DNA from: Spirochaetaceae bacterium
GTDB lineage: Bacteria > Spirochaetota > Spirochaetia > SZUA-6 > Bin103
Reading direction: 5' to 3'
DNA: 11,223 nucleotides
Assembly: GCA_028818385.1 (NCBI GenBank)
Contig: JAPPNY010000056.1
Coordinates: 1 to 11,223 of the forward strand
Both the position numbers and the translations under genes were made by a program. Below the pieces are notes generated by a model that was not told the DNA's origin, made no database searches, and was given only the letters and a program-made list of their open reading frames with translations. Of this stretch, positions 6,479 through 11,223 are shown one piece after another. Each line of letters begins with the position of its first letter. Within the stretch, counting starts at the first letter, position 1.

Positions 6479-7453
6479 ATGGCTGACCATGGAACGCTGA
6501 TACAGGATCGGCGGCCTGCGGTGGGTACCGCCCGTCGTCCCGGGCGCCGGGCGGAGTTGATCCGCTCGATCAGGGCGGCGCCCCTGCTCTACCTGATGAT
6601 CGTGGTCGTCATGGCATGGGCGATCCTGTTCCACTTCATCCCGATCTGGGGCATCAGCTTCGCCTTCCGGCGCTTCAACCTGGTCAGCGGCTTCTGGAGC
6701 GCCGACTGGGTCGGCTTCAAGTACTTCGCCCAGTTCCTGAGCGATCCGTTCGCGTTCCGGATCATCAGAAACACGGTGCTGCTGGGCTTCTGGAGCATCG
6801 TCTTCACCTTTCCGGCGCCGATCGTCTTCGCCCTGCTGCTCAACGAGATCGGCAACTCCGCCTTCAAGCGATCGATCCAGACGCTGACCTACCTGCCGCA
6901 CTTCGTGTCGACGGTGGTGATCGTCGGCATCATCTTCCAGCTCTTCGAGTGGGAGCGCGGCATCGGCACGGACATCATCGAGCTGTTCACCGGCGAGCGG
7001 CGCGACGTGTTCATCGATCCGCGCTGGTTCCGCCCGCTCTACATCGTATCGAGCATCTGGCAGGAGCTCGGCTGGGGGACGATCATCTACCTGGCGGCGC
7101 TTGCCGGCGTCAACGCCGAGCTCTACGAGGCGGCGCGCGTCGACGGCGCCGGGCGCTGGCAGCAGGCGCTGCACGTCACCGTTCCGGCCCTGATCCCGAC
7201 GATCACCATCCTCTTCATCCTCAACACCCGCAACCTGGTGCAGATCGGCTTCGAGAAGGCGTTCCTGCTGCAGAATCCCGGCACCTACGAGACCGGCGAC
7301 ATCATCGCCACCTACGTCTACCGGCGCGGGATCGAGGGCCTGCAGTTCAGCTACGCCACCGCGATCGGCCTGCTCAACAGCGTGATGGCGTTCGCGATCG
7401 TCCTTGCCACCCACAAGATCGTGCAGCGGCTTCGCGGCGAGGGGCTCTGGTAA
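6479..7453 (+). CDS. ABC sugar transporter permease, LplB/YteP type (CUT1)
   Basis: The 324-residue inner-membrane subunit forms half of the pore of a binding-protein-dependent importer. After a basic cytoplasmic leader, TM1 lies at about 36-63 and ends in the family-typical IPIWGISFAFRRFN, followed by GFWSADWVGFKYFAQF (71-86), which is characteristic of LplB/YteP proteins. Further hydrophobic helices lie at about 100-121, 140-156, 185-210, 240-250 and 294-312. The EAA loop that docks the ATPase is EAARVDGAG at 217-225, running into TVPALIP (234-240). These systems import oligosaccharides in Firmicutes, spirochaetes and others. The ATG at 6479 has only a weak ribosome site. TAA is followed 16 nt later by the second permease, so the two are co-translated. 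Permease identity is secure; the sugar is unknown. Confidence 0.92.
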   Translation: MADHGTLIQDRRPAVGTARRPGRRAELIRSIRAAPLLYLMIVVVMAWAILFHFIPIWGISFAFRRFNLVSGFWSADWVGFKYFAQFLSDPFAFRIIRNTVLLGFWSIVFTFPAPIVFALLLNEIGNSAFKRSIQTLTYLPHFVSTVVIVGIIFQLFEWERGIGTDIIELFTGERRDVFIDPRWFRPLYIVSSIWQELGWGTIIYLAALAGVNAELYEAARVDGAGRWQQALHVTVPALIPTITILFILNTRNLVQIGFEKAFLLQNPGTYETGDIIATYVYRRGIEGLQFSYATAIGLLNSVMAFAIVLATHKIVQRLRGEGLW

Positions 7454-7460
7454 AGGAGGA
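7452..7460 (+). promoter_or_regulatory. Ribosome binding site setting the second permease start
   Basis: AAAGGAGGA overlaps the TAA of the first permease and stands 9 nt before ATG at 7470. It rules out the in-frame upstream start at 7404, which would overlap the first permease by 50 bp and lacks a comparable site. Confidence 0.8.
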
Positions 7461-7469
7461 ACGACGGCC

Positions 7470-8399
7470 ATGCAGCGTGTCCGGCAGCCGCTCTCCTCGC
7501 GCCTGTTCGACGGCTGCAACTATCTGCTCTGCGCGCTCATCGCCGCCGCCGCCCTCTACCCGTTCCTGTACATGTTCGCGCTGTCCGCCAGCGACTACAT
7601 CCAGATCTCCTACGGCAACGTGCGCGCCTTTCTCGTCGGCTTCCACCTCCGCTCGTACCAGAACGTGCTGCGCAACACCATCATCCTGCGCGCCTACTGG
7701 AACTCCATTCTGTACACCTCCACCTACACGATCCTGGTCATCGTGCTGTCCTCGGCTGCCGGCTACGTGCTGGCCGACCGCCGGTTCCGCCTGCACGGGG
7801 TGGTGACCGTGCTGTTGCTGGTCATGATGTTCTTCGAGGGCGGCATGATCCCGACATTCCTGTGGGTGCGGCAGCTCGGGCTACTGGACTCGATCTGGGC
7901 GATCGTGCTGCCGACCGCTGTGGTGCCGTTCTATATCTTCCTGTTCCGGGTCTACATCAAGGAGAACGTCCCCGACGAGCTCAAGGAGTCCGTGCACCTG
8001 GACGGCGGCAATGAGCTGGTCGTCTACTCCCGCATCGTCCTGCCCTTGATCAAGCCGATCGTCGCCACCATTGGCCTGTTCGCCGCCGTCTCGATGTGGA
8101 ACGAGTTCTTCCGCCCGCTGATCTACCTCAATGACCTGCAGAAGCAGCCGCTGACCCTCATCCTGCGCCGCTTCGTCGTGCTCTCCGACTTCGGCGGCGA
8201 CCTGCAGAACTTCACCGACGAGAATTACTACACGGAAGCGGCGCGCGAGGTGACCGACTACGATCTGTTCACGTTCGGCTTCCTGAAGTCGATCAAGATG
8301 GCCATGACCATGATCACGGTCATCCCCATACTGCTGGTCTACCCGTTCGCGCAGCGCTATTTCGTGCGCGGAATACTCGTGGGCTCGCTCCGCGGCTGA
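7470..8399 (+). CDS. ABC sugar transporter permease, LplC/YtcP type (CUT1)
   Basis: The 309-residue inner-membrane protein is the partner pore subunit. Membrane helices lie at about 15-40, 82-103, 110-127, 141-161, 196-212 and 277-293. Family signatures are MMFFEGGMIPTFLWVRQLGLLDSIWA within 119-144 and the C-terminal YPFAQRYFVRGILVGSLRG (291-309), both typical of LplC/YtcP-type permeases. The EAA loop reads ELKESVHLDGGNEL (170-183), leading into IVLPLIKP (189-196). The usual E-A-A-R-I/V-D-G-A is replaced by K-E-S-V-H-L-D-G-G, a slightly divergent ATPase-docking loop that keeps the D-G core. The start is fixed by a strong ribosome site. It ends 66 nt before the binding-protein gene. No ATPase gene follows, so the pair likely borrows a shared MsmX-like ATPase encoded elsewhere. 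Confidence 0.92.
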   Translation: MQRVRQPLSSRLFDGCNYLLCALIAAAALYPFLYMFALSASDYIQISYGNVRAFLVGFHLRSYQNVLRNTIILRAYWNSILYTSTYTILVIVLSSAAGYVLADRRFRLHGVVTVLLLVMMFFEGGMIPTFLWVRQLGLLDSIWAIVLPTAVVPFYIFLFRVYIKENVPDELKESVHLDGGNELVVYSRIVLPLIKPIVATIGLFAAVSMWNEFFRPLIYLNDLQKQPLTLILRRFVVLSDFGGDLQNFTDENYYTEAAREVTDYDLFTFGFLKSIKMAMTMITVIPILLVYPFAQRYFVRGILVGSLRG

Positions 8400-8403
8400 G
8401 CCG

Positions 8404-8412
8404 AAAGGAGGT
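8404..8412 (+). promoter_or_regulatory. Orphan Shine-Dalgarno sequence
   Basis: AAAGGAGGT is close to a perfect match to the 16S anti-Shine-Dalgarno, just after the second permease stop. No ATG, GTG or TTG follows in any frame before the binding-protein ribosome site about 45 nt downstream. It may be a standby ribosome site or the relic of a lost start. Confidence 0.5.
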
Positions 8413-8453
8413 AGCGACCGTACACCAGACATCTCTTCGCACTCGTTATCTCG

Positions 8454-8460
8454 AGGAGGA
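8454..8460 (+). promoter_or_regulatory. Ribosome binding site of the solute-binding protein gene
   Basis: AGGAGGA stands 5 nt before ATG at 8466. It is strong and slightly close, as expected for a highly expressed binding protein, and it fixes the start. Confidence 0.75.
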
Positions 8461-8465
8461 ATCCG

Positions 8466-10103
8466 ATGAGAACGACAACACTACGTATCGCCGTCGCCGT
8501 CACCCTGCTGTGCGGCGTCGCGCTCGGCGCCGGGGCGGCAGGCCAGACCGGCACCGCGACAGGGGAGCTGCCGCTGGTCGAGTTCGTCAACGACTTCGCC
8601 TACGACGGGGTCGCCGAGACCCGGTTGGCGGAGCTCTGGGGCGAGCTGACCGGCACCACCTTCGTGCCGATCAACATCCCGCGCAGCGACTACGACGCCA
8701 AGATGGCCACCTTTCTGGCTTCGGGCGACATGCCGGAGATCGCCAGCGTGCTGGATCAGACCCTGACCAACGCGGTCGACCAGTTCAAGGGCGCCCTGTT
8801 CGTCGACACCCTGGCGGAGATCGAGGCGGGCGCCATGCCGGGGCTCGGCGTCCTGGTGGACGAGATCCCGGGCATCCTGCAGTACTCGGATGACGGACGC
8901 GTCTACACGCAGCCGTTCGTGAACATGGGGTTGCGCGCCGCCAACTCGAACATCCTGCTGCGCACCGACCTGCTGGCCGACGCCGGGTACGAGGTGGATA
9001 CGCTCGACGACGTGGCGCGCACGCCGGGCGGCCTGTTCGAGCTGTTCCGCGCCAGCCACCTGGCCATGAACGGCGGCTCCGCGCCGATCCTGACCAACCG
9101 GCGCGGCATCGGCCCGCGCGGCTGGATCGTGTCGCCGATCGCGCTGCAGTTCGGGACCTACAATCGCATCTACTTCAACGAGGACAACCGCTACGAGTAC
9201 GGCCCGACCATGGACCGGTTCCTGGTCGCGATCGACTTCATCCGGCAACTGCACGCCTCGGGCATCCTGTTTCCGACCTGGGCGACCATGCCTGAGGAAG
9301 ATCAGAAGCGCATCTGGCTGGAGGAGGAGCGCGCCGGCGCCTTCATCGGCAGCATGCACGGAAGCTGGATCGGCTGGTACAACAACGGGCAGCGGCCGGC
9401 GTACCAGGACGCTGGCGACTTCCACGTCATGCCCCCGGTGATCTTCGGCACCCGCGGCAGGATCCGCACGCCGTCGCGGTCGAGCGGCGCGTTCGTGATC
9501 AGCGCGACCTCCGAGAACAAGGACGCGGCGGTGCGCGCCTCCGACTGGGCCTACACGGACGAGGGGGCGAACCTGCTGCGCTTCGGCGAGGAAGGCGTGG
9601 CCCATGCCGCCGACGACAACTCGCCCTGGGGCGGCATCTGGTTGATGAACCTGGTCGGATGGCCGGAGGACGTGCGCAAGGCCGACCCCGACGGCACGCG
9701 GGCGACGGAGTACGGCTTCGGCCGGCTGTGGCGCACCTCGCCGCGCATCATGTGGGGCAAGTCGGACCTGATCGTCTACCGCGACCACACCCTGCCCACC
9801 TACACCGGGGAGTTCATCGATGCCGTCTGGATCGAGAAGCTGCGGGAGTTCGGCGCCTGGAACGACACGCCGGAGCCGAAGTTTCCGTTCACGGCAGACG
9901 AGCTGGACGAGAGAATCCAGCTCGAAGGCGTGCTGTCCACGCTGGTGGACGAGAACGTGGTCAAGTTCACTCACGGGCAGCGGCCGATGAGCGAGTGGGG
10001 CCAGTTCCAGCAGGAGCTCGTCAACGCCGGGGCCGAGCGGCTGGTGGAGATCTACAACACCGCGCTCGACCGTTTCCTGGAGCAGACCGGGACGAAGCTG
10101 TAG
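8466..10103 (+). CDS. Extracellular solute-binding protein of the sugar ABC transporter (LplA/YtcQ-like)
   Basis: The 545-residue product starts with a signal peptide: basic MRTTTLR, hydrophobic IAVAVTLLCGVALG (8-21), then a likely cleavage region GAGAAG (21-26). Cys16 lies in TLLC, which is not a proper lipobox, so a periplasmic or otherwise processed form seems more likely than a classical lipoprotein. The mature part begins LPLVEFVNDFAYDG and continues with FLASGDMPEI (about 77-86), a segment typical of family 1 sugar-binding proteins that marks the hinge region after the first strand-helix units. The length (about 520 mature residues) fits the large oligosaccharide-binding LplA/YtcQ/AlgQ group rather than the roughly 400-residue maltose type. 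It captures substrate and hands it to the two permeases just upstream, the usual gene order of this group. It is followed by stem-loops that may stabilise or punctuate its mRNA. The ligand cannot be read from the sequence; an oligosaccharide matching the neighbouring hydrolases is likely. Confidence 0.88.
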   Translation: MRTTTLRIAVAVTLLCGVALGAGAAGQTGTATGELPLVEFVNDFAYDGVAETRLAELWGELTGTTFVPINIPRSDYDAKMATFLASGDMPEIASVLDQTLTNAVDQFKGALFVDTLAEIEAGAMPGLGVLVDEIPGILQYSDDGRVYTQPFVNMGLRAANSNILLRTDLLADAGYEVDTLDDVARTPGGLFELFRASHLAMNGGSAPILTNRRGIGPRGWIVSPIALQFGTYNRIYFNEDNRYEYGPTMDRFLVAIDFIRQLHASGILFPTWATMPEEDQKRIWLEEERAGAFIGSMHGSWIGWYNNGQRPAYQDAGDFHVMPPVIFGTRGRIRTPSRSSGAFVISATSENKDAAVRASDWAYTDEGANLLRFGEEGVAHAADDNSPWGGIWLMNLVGWPEDVRKADPDGTRATEYGFGRLWRTSPRIMWGKSDLIVYRDHTLPTYTGEFIDAVWIEKLREFGAWNDTPEPKFPFTADELDERIQLEGVLSTLVDENVVKFTHGQRPMSEWGQFQQELVNAGAERLVEIYNTALDRFLEQTGTKL

Positions 10104-10112
10104 GCCGTTCGC

Positions 10113-10130
10113 TGCGACCCGACGGTCGCA
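10113..10130 (+). other. Tight stem-loop after the binding-protein gene
   Basis: GCGACC (10114-10119) pairs with GGTCGC (10124-10129) around a 4-nt CGAC loop, extended by a T-A pair (10113/10130). It begins 10 nt after the binding-protein stop. No T-run follows. A 3' mRNA-stabilising role is an inference. Confidence 0.5.
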
Positions 10131-10142
10131 CTGACCCGACGG
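10116..10142 (+). repeat. Two direct copies of GACCCGACGG
   Basis: The 10-mer occurs at 10116-10125 and again at 10133-10142, 17 nt apart start to start. The first copy sits in the small stem-loop and the second runs into the larger one. It may be a short tandem duplication or a pair of protein-binding half sites. Confidence 0.45.
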
Positions 10143-10171
10143 CGGGCCGGATCCGATGGGTCCGGTCCGCC
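10141..10171 (+). terminator. Strong 14-bp stem-loop between binding protein and sialidase-like gene
   Basis: GGCGGGCCGGATCC (10141-10154) pairs with GGGTCCGGTCCGCC (10158-10171) over all 14 positions, counting two G-U wobbles, around a 3-nt GAT (a slightly larger loop if the last pair opens). It lies 20 nt before the sialidase-like ATG. No U-tract follows, so it is not a textbook intrinsic terminator. It more likely protects the binding-protein mRNA 3' end or lowers downstream expression, as such hairpins often do in transport operons. Confidence 0.5.
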
Positions 10172-10181
10172 TCGCATTTCC

Positions 10182-10190
10182 GGGAGAGAG
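10182..10190 (+). promoter_or_regulatory. Ribosome binding site of the sialidase-like gene
   Basis: GGGAGAGAG lies just before ATG at 10192, with its GGAG core 5 nt from the start. It lies downstream of the strong stem-loop and supports this ATG rather than an earlier start. Confidence 0.6.
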
Positions 10191-10191
10191 C

Positions 10192-11223
10192 ATGAAGAGC
10201 GTTCCAGATACCGGGACGGCATTCGTGGCGCGCGATCCGGGCACGTGGCAGGGGTTCCCCGGCATGTGCCTGACCCCCGCCGGCCGACTGGTGCTCGGCG
10301 TCAAGCAGGCATACGGCCACGGCGCGTCCCGCTGGCAGCGGGTGGTGACGATGGTGAGCGACGACCGCGGCCGTACCTGGAGCGCGCCGGCCACCCTGGC
10401 GGAGGGCGACTTCGACCGCGAGTTGCCGTTCGTGGCCACCGGCGGCCTCTACCTCACGGCGCTGCGCGACGGGCGGGTGCTCATGCACTACTTCACCGAG
10501 GACTGGCCGGAGCGCAAGCCCACGACGCCGGTGATCCACGTCAGCGACGACGCCGGCATCACCTGGTCCGCGCCGATCCGCATGACGCGGGACCTGGAGT
10601 TCCGCCAGGACGGCGCCGTCCTGGAGCGGCGTGCCGGCGACCTGGTGGTCTACAGCGGCTTGAACCGGTTGCTGCGCTCGGTCGATCGCGGCGAGACGTG
10701 GGAGCCGTACGGCGAACCCGTGGTGCCCGCCGACTGCCCACTCCGGCTTGCCGAATCGTGTCTGGCCGAGCTGACCGACGGCCGCCTGATCATCCTCATG
10801 CGCGAGAACCACTACGCCAACTTCCCGATGTTCGCTGCCGTCTCCGCAGACGGCGGGCGCACCTGGAGCCGGCCCCGCCCCACCCCGTTCGTCGGCCACT
10901 GGCCGGCCGCCTGCGACCTGGACGACGGAACGCACCTGCTGGCCTACCGCAACGTCGGCGGCCGCGCGGGCAGCGTCGTGTGGCGAGGCGACCTGGGCGC
11001 ACTGCCGGAGTACCGCGTGTCGTCGACCCGCTATGGGGAGGCCGAAGCGGCGGCGGCTCTCACCGGCGACGGGCTGGTGCTGGACACCGAGCGCCGGCCG
11101 GGCTCGTTCGTGCAGTTCTACCTCATGCCGGCCGACGATCAGGCCGCGCGCGTGGTCATCGAAGCGGAGCCAGGACGATCCCACGCTCGGGTCCGTTGGT
11201 CGGGGCGGAACCCTCGATCAGCG
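10192..11223 (+). CDS. Sialidase-like BNR/Asp-box repeat protein, 3' end outside window
   Basis: The frame stays open for 344 codons to the window end. Four Asp boxes (S-x-D-x-G-x-T-W) are visible: SDDRGRTW (56-63), SDDAGITW (118-125), SVDRGETW (163-170) and SADGGRTW (218-225). This spacing of about 45-62 residues marks the blades of a six-bladed beta-propeller of the sialidase superfamily. The superfamily includes exo-sialidases but also many enzymes and binding proteins for other sugars, so sialic acid is not implied. Candidate catalytic residues are not assigned with confidence; R204 and E205 in LIILMREN follow a pattern common in these propellers. There is no signal peptide, so it should be cytoplasmic, acting on imported sugar. 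It follows the binding-protein gene by 88 nt and is probably in the same operon, separated by the stem-loop. The last 20 or so residues before the edge (331-344) look low in complexity, so the true stop is probably close by. Confidence 0.85.
   Translation, partial: MKSVPDTGTAFVARDPGTWQGFPGMCLTPAGRLVLGVKQAYGHGASRWQRVVTMVSDDRGRTWSAPATLAEGDFDRELPFVATGGLYLTALRDGRVLMHYFTEDWPERKPTTPVIHVSDDAGITWSAPIRMTRDLEFRQDGAVLERRAGDLVVYSGLNRLLRSVDRGETWEPYGEPVVPADCPLRLAESCLAELTDGRLIILMRENHYANFPMFAAVSADGGRTWSRPRPTPFVGHWPAACDLDDGTHLLAYRNVGGRAGSVVWRGDLGALPEYRVSSTRYGEAEAAAALTGDGLVLDTERRPGSFVQFYLMPADDQAARVVIEAEPGRSHARVRWSGRNPRSA

Noticed and set aside
6398..7519. 373-codon - strand frame rich in Asp/Glu/Arg
   Set aside because: It is the mirror of the first permease gene. 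Permease membrane segments and the EAA motif identify the + strand as coding.
8481..10439. Long 652-codon open frame on the - strand
   Set aside because: It is fully antisense to the solute-binding protein, which has a signal peptide, ribosome site and family motifs. The antisense product has no domain.
10021..11184. 387-codon open frame on the - strand
   Set aside because: It is opposite the sialidase-like gene, whose four Asp boxes prove the + strand frame.
1..11223. CRISPR array, tRNA/rRNA genes, intact insertion sequence
   Set aside because: I found no regularly spaced repeats, no cloverleaf-like sequence near the integrase relic and no transposase frame. The expected attachment-site tRNA, if any, must be outside the window.

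Overview
The window looks like a junction in a high-GC bacterial chromosome. A defence-type island fragment lies on the left (about 1-3990, - strand). A carbohydrate capture and degradation locus lies on the right (about 3990-11223, mostly + strand). The right part is visibly richer in G+C than the left: sample lines run about 77% against 60%. Organism identity cannot be fixed from the sequence. The LplB/LplC-type permeases, a non-lipoprotein-looking binding protein and high-GC coding would fit a GC-rich uncultured lineage (a spirochaete is one guess), with low confidence.

Left region, read right to left: a DUF6361-like gene (3555-2350), a phospholipase D-like gene with two HKD-type half motifs (2353-521, joined by a 4-nt ATGA overlap), and the N-terminal part of an SNF2/RapA-like helicase (513-10, 7 nt downstream). 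The three are packed as one operon. Their families are typical of defence islands, and the helicase/PLD pairing recalls DISARM-like systems. The helicase frame ends at a TGA after only 167 codons, right at the window edge, so it is either broken or truncated.

Junction: just upstream of the defence operon lies a decayed 3' end of a tyrosine recombinase (about 3950-3561, - strand). It has two compensating frameshifts, a catalytic Arg changed to Trp and the nucleophilic Tyr changed to Cys. It abuts a glycoside hydrolase gene (start GTG at 4566, - strand) whose family-like sequence stops after about 190 residues. This looks like one end of an integrated and now immobile island that cut off the 3' part of a host sugar gene.

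Right region: divergent from the truncated hydrolase is a GH127/DUF1680-like enzyme (4664-6415). It is followed by two LplB/LplC-type ABC sugar permeases (6479-7453, 7470-8399), a large extracellular solute-binding protein (8466-10103), and a cytoplasmic sialidase-like BNR-repeat protein (10192 to beyond the window end). Together they suggest uptake of an oligosaccharide and its intracellular breakdown. No transporter ATPase gene is present, as is usual when a shared MsmX-type ATPase serves several CUT1 systems. Several stem-loops and an orphan Shine-Dalgarno sequence punctuate the operon. No tRNA, rRNA, CRISPR array or intact insertion sequence was seen.
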